NCBI RefSeq assembly: GCF_002270485.1
Contig: NZ_NQOG01000001.1
Coordinates: forward strand, 124,001-188,000
Source: Anaerostipes hominis (ex Lee et al. 2021)
GTDB taxonomy: Bacteria > Bacillota > Clostridia > Lachnospirales > Lachnospiraceae
DNA length: 64,000 nt
Reading direction: 5' to 3'
Under the pieces are notes generated by a model. That model had not been told where the DNA came from. It did no database searches and worked only from the letters and a program-made list of their open reading frames with translations. Shown here piece by piece: positions 1 through 8,040 of this stretch. A program made the translations under genes and the position numbers. How positions within the stretch are numbered: position 1 is the first letter of the stretch; every line of letters begins with the position of its first letter.

Positions 1-124
1 CGTCGATCGCCACCATAATCCGGCGATCCCCCGCCAAAGTATTCCGGTTTTGTATTGAAACTCCTGTAAGTCCAGCGCAAACAGCCGTACATAACAGTAC
101 GGCTGCAAGTCTTTTCTTATTCAT
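1..124 (-). CDS. Secreted protein, N-terminal part only (possible cell-wall amidase)
   Basis: Reading the minus strand from an ATG at 124 gives an open frame to the window edge. It starts MNKKRLAAVLLC and has a basic n-region and a hydrophobic core ending near AGLTGVS, which is a signal peptide or N-terminal anchor. The last visible residues, RIMVAID, resemble the first strand of Amidase_3 (N-acetylmuramoyl-L-alanine amidase), where the next residues would be GH; that is only a hint because the frame leaves the window. The ATG overlaps the purE stop by 8 nt (ATGAATAA), so it is probably translated by coupling to purE; the ribosome binding site is weak. Confidence 0.6.
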   Translation of the reverse strand, partial: MNKKRLAAVLLCTAVCAGLTGVSIQNRNTLAGDRRIMVAID

Positions 125-620
125 AGTTCTTATATCCAACCTGGTTAAGCTTATCGGCCTTCTTTACGACAGATTCTTTCATGGTTGTCCTATAGTCTTT
201 TAGTTTTTGAAGAAGACCGGCATCAGACGAAGCCAAAATCTGCGCTGCAAGGATTCCGGCATTTTGTCCTCCGTTGATGGCAACCGATGCAACCGGCACT
301 CCGGACGGCATCTGAACAATAGAGTAAAGAGAATCCACTCCCCCAAGATCTGAGGTTTTCATCGGTATTCCGATCACCGGCATCGGGAACAGTGCTGCAC
401 ACATACCCGGAAGATGGGCCGCTTTTCCTGCACCTGCGATGATCACTTTGACTCCGCGCTCCTCGGCTCCTTTTGCCCATTCAAAGAAAATATCCGGTTC
501 CCTGTGAGCAGAAATGATGGTCATCTCAAAATCAATCCCCATCTCCTCTAAAAAATCTGCCGCCTTGCTCATGACAGGCATATCGGAATCGCTTCCCATA
601 ACAATCGCTACTCTTGCCAT
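117..620 (-). CDS. purE: N5-carboxyaminoimidazole ribonucleotide mutase (PurE, class I)
   Basis: PurE moves the carboxyl group of N5-CAIR to C4 of the imidazole ring in de novo purine synthesis. The 167-residue length is normal. The family motifs are GSDSD at residues 9-13, SAHR at 37-40 (catalytic His in class I enzymes) and AAHLPG at 67-72. The residue before AAHLPG is Lys (AGKAAHLPG) where Gly is usual; the rest of the loop is conserved. No PurK is seen in the window and the neighbours are not purine genes, so this is a lone purE. It overlaps the next gene downstream by 8 nt. The other purine genes here (29-31 kb) are under a ZTP riboswitch; I see no such element before purE. Confidence 0.95.
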   Translation of the reverse strand: MARVAIVMGSDSDMPVMSKAADFLEEMGIDFEMTIISAHREPDIFFEWAKGAEERGVKVIIAGAGKAAHLPGMCAALFPMPVIGIPMKTSDLGGVDSLYSIVQMPSGVPVASVAINGGQNAGILAAQILASSDAGLLQKLKDYRTTMKESVVKKADKLNQVGYKNYE

Positions 621-680
621 AATTCTGTCTCCTTTGTCATAATTCGATTTGTTTTCTTCTATTCTACCTACTGGATCCGG

Positions 681-2684
681 TCACGTCAATGGTTCGTTCA
701 GGATTTCTGTGCCCGGGAGGACAAATTTTCCTCCCTGTATCAGGGCTGTTTCCCCGCCTCCCAGTCTGATCACACAGATGGAATCCAGTTCCTCATAGGG
801 AATGGTAATGTCCGTATGACAGTTAAAATATTCTCCTTTTTCAGAAAGACAGTTGCTCTTTGCCACGATCTCTTTTCCGTCCGGATTGTGCAGCTCAGTT
901 GCTTCGCTGTGACTGTAACAGGTATCTCCCACTGCAAAATGTGGGCCCATTTTCTCAACGATCAGGATTGGAAGCTGATATAAAATTCCAAACTTCTGTG
1001 CCATGGCATAGGCCGTAGTATTGGTTCCAACAGCAAACTCTCCCATGGGAAGAGTCTCTCTGTTATAGAGAAGATTCTGCTTTATAAATGCCTTATTTTC
1101 TTCTTCTGACTCGAAATTGCGGCAGGAATACTCTGTGATCATACCGTCTTTGAAAACCAGTCTCAGATCAATAAACTTCAGATCTCTTAAATAGACCTCA
1201 CTTACATGGAGCACTCCGTTAGTCCCGTTTAATTTCGGGGAAGTAAACACCTCACCTACCGGAATGTTTACATCTGCCAGACAATTTTCAAAGTTTGTCT
1301 CCTTCTCAGGATCTTCCAGCTCGCGCAGGGCCACATACAGGTCTGTTTCGTTATCTTCTGCCCCCTTTATGTGGACTTCCACACCCTGGTCCAGGGCATC
1401 GATCAGATGCTGCTGGATCTTCTTATATTTTTCTTTGTCCAGCGTATTGACCTTAGCCACCTCCTCGAAAATTTCTTCGAAATTTTTCCCGATTTCCGGA
1501 AGCGGATATGCAATGATCGTAAAACTCCGCTCCTCCGGCTTCATATACTCGTTGGCTATCTTGCTGGACTCATTTTGGTACTCTACAGAAAGCTTTTCCT
1601 GTTTCTCGGAAAGGCGCAGTCCGGTCTCTTTATTCTCCGGTGTAAACGGCAGCTCACCGAACGTCTCCATACATGCGGGACCGGCAAATAAAGCAGCTTC
1701 CTCCTTCAACTTTTCATATGCGTTCCGGTAACTTTCCAGCTTGTGACTCATAAAAGCTTTGTTAAAAAAAAGTGCCTGGTCAAATCTGTGGTCATACTCA
1801 AACTGCGGATTCGGGCTCGTGGAAATGTATCCCACCTTCGACATCCCCCTTGTGATCACGCCTGCAGTTCCCCGGTATAAAATTGGAGTAAGCCCGATCT
1901 CCTGAAACTGCAGCGCAGCCTCCCTGATGATCGGTTCAAATCCCAGGTGATAACGAATATTCACAGTTGCCTTTCTTGTCATGTCAATGTTGTTGATAAT
2001 AAAACCATCATGGAATCCGTCCACAAACGTTTTCGCAATAGCTTTGATCCGTTCCTTCGGAAGACTGTTTAAAAAAGAAAGCATCTTTGTCTCATTTTCG
2101 GAAACGTACTCGCCGTACAGATAAAGCACGTCCGGATCTGACAGATCTGACTTCATCACAATGTCAGATGCCGAGGATACACTTGGATCCAGCTGTTCTC
2201 TGACTCGGCTTAAGCAGAGTTCCTGGCTGTAATCACGCATATGGTCGAAGATGACCTGCCTCGCCGTCTTTCTCTCCGGTTCTCCTTCCAGAAACAACTG
2301 ATAAATCTCTAAAAACAGTTCATTCATGATCGTCAGTTCAAACAGCTGTCCTTCCACCGCATAAATGAAGCACCCCTGTATCTCTGCATACAAAAAACAC
2401 AAGATATCCCCGAAGTCTTCTCCCAAAGCTTTGCGGGCATAGTCCGGATTTCCATAGCATTCATCATAATGGGACGGCAGAATTTGCCTATACCACTCTT
2501 TATTCCACACTTTCAGCAAAGAAAGCTGCTTGTCTTTTACTCCATATACTTCATCGGCAAATAAAAGCCTCTCCGCCATTTTTCTAAAATAATCCAAAAA
2601 AGGCTCTTTTACAGAGTCTTCCTGTAAAAGAGCCCTGAGCCTTTCCTGATTTAGAAAATGGCGTTCCATCAATAATTCATCCAC
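681..2684 (-). CDS. M29-family aminopeptidase (AmpS-like)
   Basis: A 667-residue cytoplasmic protein whose C-terminal half matches the M29 (AmpS/PepS/AmpT) thermophilic-type metallo-aminopeptidases. Visible motifs are NIPVGEVFTSP (first metal Glu), MGEFAVGTNT (second Glu) and GPHFAVGD with a following SHSEATELHNPDGK segment, supplying the His and other ligands of the two-metal site. The roughly 250-residue N-terminal region is longer than in the 410-residue M29 enzymes and I do not recognise it. The start is GTG at 2684, eight bases after an AGGAG-type site lying in the end of the upstream HD gene, with one base between the genes, so the two are co-translated. Likely role is trimming of peptides; the substrate cannot be told. 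Confidence 0.8.
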   Translation of the reverse strand: MDELLMERHFLNQERLRALLQEDSVKEPFLDYFRKMAERLLFADEVYGVKDKQLSLLKVWNKEWYRQILPSHYDECYGNPDYARKALGEDFGDILCFLYAEIQGCFIYAVEGQLFELTIMNELFLEIYQLFLEGEPERKTARQVIFDHMRDYSQELCLSRVREQLDPSVSSASDIVMKSDLSDPDVLYLYGEYVSENETKMLSFLNSLPKERIKAIAKTFVDGFHDGFIINNIDMTRKATVNIRYHLGFEPIIREAALQFQEIGLTPILYRGTAGVITRGMSKVGYISTSPNPQFEYDHRFDQALFFNKAFMSHKLESYRNAYEKLKEEAALFAGPACMETFGELPFTPENKETGLRLSEKQEKLSVEYQNESSKIANEYMKPEERSFTIIAYPLPEIGKNFEEIFEEVAKVNTLDKEKYKKIQQHLIDALDQGVEVHIKGAEDNETDLYVALRELEDPEKETNFENCLADVNIPVGEVFTSPKLNGTNGVLHVSEVYLRDLKFIDLRLVFKDGMITEYSCRNFESEEENKAFIKQNLLYNRETLPMGEFAVGTNTTAYAMAQKFGILYQLPILIVEKMGPHFAVGDTCYSHSEATELHNPDGKEIVAKSNCLSEKGEYFNCHTDITIPYEELDSICVIRLGGGETALIQGGKFVLPGTEILNEPLT

Positions 2685-2685
2685 G

Positions 2686-3276
2686 TTATAAGCTCCTTTT
2701 AATATTTCCGTTTTCTATATTTTTCTCAAAAACATCCTGAATATACGTCCAGAGTACATCAGATCCCTGACTGGTATACTCATTTTTGCTCATAATCTGG
2801 TCAATGCAGACGTCATGTTCTCTCCATGCCCTTCCCTCTGTGGCATCATTTAAAAGAACCGGCTGAATCCGGTCCAGTGTATTCGCAAATTTGGACTCCG
2901 GAGTTTTGCGGTCCTCAAATTCCTGCCAAAGCTTAAACAGCTCTTCTGCCTGATCCCCGGGAAGAATATTGAAGATCCGTTCCGCTGCTTTCTGTTCCCT
3001 GGCCGCCTTTGTTCCGTTTCCGGCTTCATCATATAAATAAGTATCGCCTGCGTCGATTTCCACCAGGTCATGGATCAGGACCATCTTGATCACCTGAAGG
3101 ACATCCACCGGTTCCTTTGCATATTCAGAGAGAAAAACAGCCATCAAAGCCAGATGCCATGAATGTTCCGCATCATTTTCTTTTCTCTCCCCATTCGTCA
3201 GATTCGTCTGGCGGATAATGTCTTTGAGCTTATCCACCTCTATGATAAACTCCATCTGTTTCTTAAGTCGTTCCAT
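2686..3276 (-). CDS. HD-domain phosphohydrolase (YfbR/HDDC2-like)
   Basis: A 196-residue protein with the HD metal-binding pattern: a first His in ENDAEHSWH, the HD pair in IHDLVEID, and a late Asp in NTLDRIQP. This is the HD_3 arrangement of YfbR/HDDC2 5'-deoxynucleotidases, which dephosphorylate nucleoside monophosphates. Nucleotidase activity is inferred from the family; the natural substrate is unknown. It precedes the M29 aminopeptidase with one base between them and lies 9 bases or more after a small membrane protein, so it belongs to a short mixed operon. A cytoplasmic location is expected because no signal or membrane segment is seen. Confidence 0.85.
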   Translation of the reverse strand: MERLKKQMEFIIEVDKLKDIIRQTNLTNGERKENDAEHSWHLALMAVFLSEYAKEPVDVLQVIKMVLIHDLVEIDAGDTYLYDEAGNGTKAAREQKAAERIFNILPGDQAEELFKLWQEFEDRKTPESKFANTLDRIQPVLLNDATEGRAWREHDVCIDQIMSKNEYTSQGSDVLWTYIQDVFEKNIENGNIKRSL

Positions 3277-3285
3277 AACTCCCTC

Positions 3286-3615
3286 CTAAATCAATCCGAT
3301 CAGAAACAAAGCAGCTGAAAACAAAAGCACAGCTCCGTTTGTAATACTTCCGACCACTTTCCAGACCCTGATGGATGCCGTATCGTGATAGCTGCGCACT
3401 GCCAGCATCATTCCAAAGACAGAGATGCCAAACAGCACCCACGCAGCTGCGCCGAGCAGTATTCCCCCGTTTCCGGCCGCCTGAAAGGAAGCTCCGACTA
3501 AAATAAGATAGCCGAAAATTCCTATGGCTCCGAGAATGCTGGAAACCGCTGACTCCCTGGATACAACATGATCCGACGGACGATAGGCCTGGCGTTTCTT
3601 TTTATTAACCCGCAT
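3286..3615 (-). CDS. Small membrane protein, three predicted TM segments
   Basis: Unrecognised 109-residue integral membrane protein. I place the start at ATG 3615, since AGGAGGAAATAAC precedes it, giving MRVNKKKRQAYRP; a longer frame to 3645 lacks a site. The N-terminus is very basic (cytoplasmic by the positive-inside rule), followed by hydrophobic stretches around residues 28-50, 55-73 and 87-108. The ATG lies one base past the stop of the upstream VanZ-like gene, so the pair is translationally coupled. Such small proteins are common and unnamed in Lachnospiraceae; no function can be given. Confidence 0.7.
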   Translation of the reverse strand: MRVNKKKRQAYRPSDHVVSRESAVSSILGAIGIFGYLILVGASFQAAGNGGILLGAAAWVLFGISVFGMMLAVRSYHDTASIRVWKVVGSITNGAVLLFSAALFLIGLI

Positions 3616-3616
3616 G

Positions 3617-4072
3617 TTATTTCCTCCGGTAAATCGTGACGGCAATCTTGTAGATCATATAGCCGATCAGGCCGCCAATCGTGTTTAACAGTAAGTCGTC
3701 CACATCAAAGACCCCAACCTTAAAAATATACTGGCAGCTCTCGATGATCAGACTGAATAAAAAAGATCCGGCAACAACTTTAATGAATCCCCTCTTTTTC
3801 TCCGTCATGACAGGGAGCAGAAATCCAAACGGACAGAATGCAAAAACATTTCCGACCAGATTTGTTATGAATGCCTCCGGGGTAAGCAGTGATCTGTACA
3901 TCCAGAACCGTTTGATCTCTTTAAACAATTCCAGATTTACATGGGATGTGTCATACCCTGTCTCTCTGCCGTAACGCTCACTGAACAGCACAAAATAAAA
4001 CATCACAATAAGATACAAATAAAATAAAATCCGGCAGCCAAACCTGGCTGCCCTTTTCTTTTTTCTTGTCAC
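3617..4072 (-). CDS. VanZ-like membrane protein
   Basis: A 151-residue membrane protein of the VanZ type: several hydrophobic helices, with the typical NLVGNVFAFCPFGFLLP segment in the middle and DVDDLLLNTIGGLIGY near the C-terminus. VanZ proteins are associated with glycopeptide (teicoplanin) tolerance in vanA clusters, but most homologues in Firmicutes are chromosomal and of unknown role; nothing here suggests a resistance cluster. It lies between pyrE and a small membrane gene, 14 bases after pyrE, so it may be read from the pyr operon. Confidence 0.8.
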   Translation of the reverse strand: MTRKKKRAARFGCRILFYLYLIVMFYFVLFSERYGRETGYDTSHVNLELFKEIKRFWMYRSLLTPEAFITNLVGNVFAFCPFGFLLPVMTEKKRGFIKVVAGSFLFSLIIESCQYIFKVGVFDVDDLLLNTIGGLIGYMIYKIAVTIYRRK

Positions 4073-4086
4073 AAATAAACCCTTCT

Positions 4087-4764
4087 TTATTGAACGCCAT
4101 ACTTCTCATAGTATGCGTCAATAGCTGCCTTTAATGTATCGTCAATGATAACTTTTCCATTATAAGGTTTATTATACAGGTGTTCCACCACTTCCTGCAT
4201 CGTTACAATGGCCGTAGTTTCCAGCCCGTAATTTTCACGGATTTCTTCCAGGGCGCTCTTTGTTCCCTGTCCCCGTTCCATCCGGTCCACAGAAACTACG
4301 AGTCCCAAAACATCCACATCGCCCTGGGCTTTCACGATCGGAAGTGTTTCCTGGATCGAGGTTCCGGCTGTGGTCACGTCTTCAATGATCACGACCTTAT
4401 CTCCGTCCTCGATCGGACTTCCAAGCAGGATTCCTGTGTCCCCGTGGTCTTTTACTTCCTTGCGGTTTGCACAGTATTTGATATCTTTCCCATAGTTTTC
4501 AGAGATTGCAATGGCAGCGGCTACACTCAGCGGGATTCCTTTGTATGCCGGTCCGAACAGGACATCAAAGTCAAATCCGAATTTCGCTTCAATGGCCTTT
4601 GCATAATAAGTTCCGAGCTTCTTTAACTGGGCTCCGGTCCGATAAAATCCCGTATTTACAAAGAACGGCGTGTTTCTTCCGCTTTTGGTCACAAAATCTC
4701 CGAATTTCAAAACATTGCAGTCGATCATAAATTCAATAAACTCTTTTTTATACTGTTCCATCAT
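4087..4764 (-). CDS. pyrE: Orotate phosphoribosyltransferase
   Basis: PyrE joins orotate to PRPP to make orotidine monophosphate. The 225-residue protein carries the PRPP-binding motif VVIIEDVTTAGTS at residues 124-136, a GPAYKGIPLS loop near 71-80 and an early FGDFVTKSGR stretch. It is the last pyrimidine gene of the pyrF-pyrK-pyrD-(CBS)-pyrE series, and its start overlaps the end of the CBS gene by 17 bases. Two ATGs in tandem (MMEQ) make the exact start ambiguous by one codon. Expression should follow the operon leader at 7.9 kb. Confidence 0.96.
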   Translation of the reverse strand: MMEQYKKEFIEFMIDCNVLKFGDFVTKSGRNTPFFVNTGFYRTGAQLKKLGTYYAKAIEAKFGFDFDVLFGPAYKGIPLSVAAAIAISENYGKDIKYCANRKEVKDHGDTGILLGSPIEDGDKVVIIEDVTTAGTSIQETLPIVKAQGDVDVLGLVVSVDRMERGQGTKSALEEIRENYGLETTAIVTMQEVVEHLYNKPYNGKVIIDDTLKAAIDAYYEKYGVQ

Positions 4765-5185
4765 GTTCCTCCTTATGTTCAGCCTTCTGATATTCTCTGT
4801 AATAAAACCCGATCACATCTTTTCTTGTGACGATCCCGATAAACCGCTGTTCATCGTCGATGACCGGGACAAAATTCTGGTCTTTGATCACATCCACCAG
4901 GTCGTCCATATCTGTATTGACCGTCACCGGCCTGTTGTCCCTTCTGCGTTTCATATCTTTTAAAAAGATCAGTTCTGCTTTCTCAAGGTTAAATCCTGCG
5001 TCATCCATCATTGCCCAGAGCAGATCCCCCTCCGTCACAGTTCCCACATACCTGCCGTCGCCAGTCAATACGGGAACTGCCGAGTATCCATGGTATTTCA
5101 TTTTCTCCAGCGCCTGTCTCAAAGTATAATCTTCCGGCAGATATGACACATCTTCCTTAGGCGTCAAAAAAAATAATATGTTCAT
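4748..5185 (-). CDS. Tandem CBS-domain protein inside the pyr operon
   Basis: A 145-residue cytoplasmic protein made of two CBS motifs: residues about 17-70 (LRQALEKMKYHGYSAVPVLTGDG) and about 88-135 (DLVDVIKDQNFVPVIDDEQRFIG). CBS pairs bind adenine nucleotides and usually regulate a partner. There is no attached catalytic domain. It is embedded between pyrD and pyrE and overlaps pyrE by 17 bases, so it is co-translated with the pyrimidine enzymes; a nucleotide-sensing role for that pathway is an inference from position only. Confidence 0.85.
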   Translation of the reverse strand: MNILFFLTPKEDVSYLPEDYTLRQALEKMKYHGYSAVPVLTGDGRYVGTVTEGDLLWAMMDDAGFNLEKAELIFLKDMKRRRDNRPVTVNTDMDDLVDVIKDQNFVPVIDDEQRFIGIVTRKDVIGFYYREYQKAEHKEEHDGTV

Positions 5186-5215
5186 GCTGGCCTCACTTCC
5201 GTCATCCTTTGCAGT

Positions 5216-6118
5216 TTACTTTACACATCCGATCAATTCCCGGATATCTTCTATGTTATGGCGTTCCATGTAAGACTTGATACCGTCAATGACTTTGACT
5301 GCCGCACAGGGGTCCGTAAAATTGGCTGTCCCCACGGCCACCGCAGTGGCTCCGGCCATAATGAATTCCAGGGCGTCTTCCGCGTTTAAAATTCCTCCCA
5401 TACCGATCACCGGAATCTTCACCGTACTGCACACCTCGTATACCATGCGCACTGCCACCGGCTTGATCGCCGGCCCCGAGAGTCCTCCGGTTTTATTGGC
5501 CAGAAGGAAGTCTCTCTTTTCTATATCAATTTTCATTCCGGTCAGGGTATTGATCAGGGAAAGTGCATCACTCCCCGCTGCCTCCGCGGCTTTTGCCATT
5601 TCTTTGATATCCGTTACGTTAGGGCTCAGCTTCATGATAATCGGCTGATCTGCCTTTTCTTTCACTGCCTTCGTGATCTCATACAACGCTTTCGGGTCCT
5701 GTCCAAAAGCAATGCCGCCTTCTTTAACATTCGGGCAGGAGACATTGATCTCCAAAAGATCCACGGGCTGATCGGAAAGCCGTTCCACCACCTCAATATA
5801 ATCTTCCACGGTTCTCCCGCAGACATTGACGATCACAGCAGCACCCGCTTTCTTTAAAAATGGCAGGTCCCTCTTTATCATCACATCAACGCCCGGATTC
5901 TGAAGTCCTACCGCATTGAGCATGCCCCCGTAAGTCTCAGCCACCCTGGGGGTCGGGTTTCCCTCCCAAGGCACATTGGCAACACCTTTTGTCGTCACCG
6001 CTCCAAGGCTGGACAGATCGACAAATTCACTGTATTCCTCCCCGGAACCGAAGGTCCCGGAACCTGTGGTCACTGGATTCTTTAAAGAAACTCCTGCGAT
6101 CTCTACTCCCAAATTCAT
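5216..6118 (-). CDS. pyrD: Dihydroorotate dehydrogenase B, catalytic subunit
   Basis: The FMN-containing subunit that oxidises dihydroorotate to orotate. At 300 residues it has the class 1B features: the active-site Cys in INVSCPN (Cys128), an early GSGTFGSGEEY FMN region, and late GMGGI and GATAVAVGTA motifs that bind the FMN phosphate. Class 1B enzymes work as a heterotetramer with PyrK and pass electrons to NAD, which fits an anaerobe. The gene directly follows pyrK with a one-base overlap, so stoichiometric co-translation is likely. Confidence 0.96.
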   Translation of the reverse strand: MNLGVEIAGVSLKNPVTTGSGTFGSGEEYSEFVDLSSLGAVTTKGVANVPWEGNPTPRVAETYGGMLNAVGLQNPGVDVMIKRDLPFLKKAGAAVIVNVCGRTVEDYIEVVERLSDQPVDLLEINVSCPNVKEGGIAFGQDPKALYEITKAVKEKADQPIIMKLSPNVTDIKEMAKAAEAAGSDALSLINTLTGMKIDIEKRDFLLANKTGGLSGPAIKPVAVRMVYEVCSTVKIPVIGMGGILNAEDALEFIMAGATAVAVGTANFTDPCAAVKVIDGIKSYMERHNIEDIRELIGCVK

Positions 6119-6885
6119 CAGAACTCTACCTCCTTTGCGTCAAATACAGGCCCGTCTTTGCAGACCCGTTTATTGCGGACATGGGTGTGACCGTCCACTT
6201 CTTTTGATTTACAGACGCAGGCCAGGCATGCTCCTATGCCGCATGCCATTCTCTCTTCCAGAGAAATCTGGGCTTCCAGCCCCATTTCCTCCGCATAAGC
6301 TTTCACGCCTTTCAACATAGGAGTCGGCCCGCATGCATAGATCACAGAACCTTCTCTCGCCTGTTCTCTCACGGCATCAATGACATTACCTTTTGTCCCC
6401 ACGGAACCGTCTTCCGTAGAAACAAGGACCTCGCCGTATGCTTCAAATTCTTCTTTCAGGAACGTATCCTGATTCCTGTAACCGAGCACAATGGTCTTCT
6501 CACATTTCAGCTGTTTCGCAAGTTCCAGCATCGGAGGTATCCCGATGCCTCCTCCGATCAGAATTGCTTTCTCATTTTTCATGTTAAAACCATTGCCGAG
6601 TGGTCCCAGCACGTTAAGCCTGGTCCCTGCTTCATAAGTGCTCAGAAGTTCTGTGCCTTTGCCTGCGATCCGGTAAACGATCCTGACCGTTTTGTGTTTT
6701 GCGTCAATGCCGCAGATACTGATTGGCCTCGGCAGCAGCTTGCTTCCGTCGTTGACGTAGACAGATACAAACTGTCCCGGCAAAGCCTCTTTGGCCATAT
6801 CTCCGACGTTCAGTGTCATGTCAAAAATATCTGTGGAAAGCTTCTTCTGGCTGACGATCTCAGCCTTTATATTATGTTTTCCCAT
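6118..6885 (-). CDS. pyrK: Dihydroorotate dehydrogenase B, electron transfer subunit
   Basis: PyrK is the FAD and [2Fe-2S] subunit that passes electrons from PyrD to NAD. The 255 residues show the ferredoxin-reductase fold: FAD motif RPISICG near residue 53, a GPLGNGF loop, the nucleotide loop IGGGIGIPPM, and a C-terminal iron-sulfur cluster motif with Cys215, Cys220, Cys223 and Cys242. It overlaps pyrD by one base and follows pyrF by ten bases, completing the operon order pyrF-pyrK-pyrD. Confidence 0.96.
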   Translation of the reverse strand: MGKHNIKAEIVSQKKLSTDIFDMTLNVGDMAKEALPGQFVSVYVNDGSKLLPRPISICGIDAKHKTVRIVYRIAGKGTELLSTYEAGTRLNVLGPLGNGFNMKNEKAILIGGGIGIPPMLELAKQLKCEKTIVLGYRNQDTFLKEEFEAYGEVLVSTEDGSVGTKGNVIDAVREQAREGSVIYACGPTPMLKGVKAYAEEMGLEAQISLEERMACGIGACLACVCKSKEVDGHTHVRNKRVCKDGPVFDAKEVEF

Positions 6886-6895
6886 ATGTCTCTCC

Positions 6896-7819
6896 TTATT
6901 TTACAAATGCCTTTTTCAGATCTTCTTTCATATCCAGCACAGCCTGTCTGGATGCATCCGCATAATTTTCGGCTCCGAATCCGGCGTACTGTTCCTGTTT
7001 GTACGCACAGATGATGCCTCTGGAGGAATTGATGACGGCTCCCAGTCCGTCCTCATTAAAGAACGGTTTGAGGTCCTCTGCTTTTCCTCCCTGCGCTCCG
7101 TATCCCGGAACCAGAATGTAGTTTTTCGGCATAATCTTTCTTAAGACCTCTCCCATTTTCGGATAGGTTGCCCCTACGACGGCCCCTACATAACTGTAAC
7201 TGTCTCCCATATGACTTTCACCCCACATGGCTACTTTCTCTGCCACCAGTTCATACAGAGGTTTTCCGTCCACCAGCTGGTCCTGGAACTCTCCGCTGGA
7301 TGGGTTGGACGTCTTCACAAGAATAAACAATCCTTTTTTTTCTTCTTTGCACACATCAATAAACGGAAGAATCCCATCGCTTCCGAGGTATGGGTTCACC
7401 GTCAGAAAATCTTCATCGAACCCGCGGTATTTTTTGCTGCCCACCTGTACCGCTCCGGCATGTCCCACCGCATAGGCCGCTGATGTGGAGCCGATATCGC
7501 CCCGCTTAATATCGCCGATCACCACCAGTCCTTTTTCCTTTGCATATTCACATGTTCTATGAAAAGCAGTGAGTCCTTCCACACCGAACTGCTCATACAT
7601 AGCAATCTGAGGCTTTACTGCCGGGATCAGGTCGTATGTAGTGTCAATAATTCCTTTATTATACTGCCAGATTGCTTCCCCGGCACCCTTCAAAGTTTCT
7701 CCGAATTCGTCAAATGCTTTTTTCTTTATCTGGTCAGGCACATAATCAAGCATAGGGTCCAATCCCACCACGATCGGTGCATCCAGCTGTTTTATTTTTT
7801 TTACTAATTCATTGATCAT
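6896..7819 (-). CDS. pyrF: Orotidine 5'-phosphate decarboxylase
   Basis: PyrF makes UMP by decarboxylating OMP. The 307-residue protein is the long subfamily (PyrF type 2, about 280-310 residues) found in Clostridia and actinobacteria. Key residues are in VVGLDP (about 17-22) and the catalytic DIKRGDIGST at 103-112. It is the first gene of the pyrimidine operon. About 85 to 140 bases upstream of its ATG lies a long GC-centred hairpin (7905-7964) in what should be the leader transcript, which suggests control at the RNA level. No PyrR gene is seen in the window. Confidence 0.95.
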   Translation of the reverse strand: MINELVKKIKQLDAPIVVGLDPMLDYVPDQIKKKAFDEFGETLKGAGEAIWQYNKGIIDTTYDLIPAVKPQIAMYEQFGVEGLTAFHRTCEYAKEKGLVVIGDIKRGDIGSTSAAYAVGHAGAVQVGSKKYRGFDEDFLTVNPYLGSDGILPFIDVCKEEKKGLFILVKTSNPSSGEFQDQLVDGKPLYELVAEKVAMWGESHMGDSYSYVGAVVGATYPKMGEVLRKIMPKNYILVPGYGAQGGKAEDLKPFFNEDGLGAVINSSRGIICAYKQEQYAGFGAENYADASRQAVLDMKEDLKKAFVK

Positions 7820-7904
7820 GTCAATTCTCCTTTATTTTATGAAAATGGACGTAACATTTGCCGGAGATATTATCCAGCAAAACAGAAGGCGCCACTCTGT
7901 AAAA

Positions 7905-7964
7905 GTTTTTTATCACTATTGGAGGAGCGCATTTTAAAGCGCGACGGAAAGAGTGATAAAAAAC
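7905..7964 (-). promoter_or_regulatory. Leader hairpin before pyrF (possible attenuator)
   Basis: Two perfect 13-base arms, GTTTTTTATCACT and AGTGATAAAAAAC, close a 34-base loop that itself holds a small GCGC/GCGC stem. On the minus strand the right arm is followed by four U residues only, so it is not a textbook terminator. It lies between the phoR terminator and the pyrF ATG and is absent from the coding parts. A TATGAT-like -10 about 17 bases before it would place it at the very start of the pyr transcript. Function is inferred from position; I do not recognise a PyrR binding loop. Confidence 0.45.
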
Positions 7965-8001
7965 TCATACTTAATTGAAATCATACCATAAAAAGAGAAA
8001 G

Positions 8002-8038
8002 AAAAAAAGAGACGATCCAAAAAGGACCGCCTCTTTTA
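8002..8038 (-). terminator. Intrinsic terminator after phoR
   Basis: Minus strand: AAAGAGGCGGTCC, loop TTTTT, GGATCGTCTCTTT, followed by a T-rich run. It starts right at the phoR stop and closes the pst-pho operon. Confidence 0.85.
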
Positions 8039-8040
8039 GG

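Noticed and set aside
1264-1731. 155-codon plus-strand frame
   Set aside because: Lies opposite the M29 aminopeptidase gene, with Ser/Arg/Phe-rich composition and no ribosome binding site; a shadow of the real gene.
3617-4072. Glycopeptide resistance cluster, because of VanZ
   Set aside because: No van ligase, dehydrogenase or dipeptidase nearby; a lone VanZ-like protein is common in Firmicutes chromosomes.
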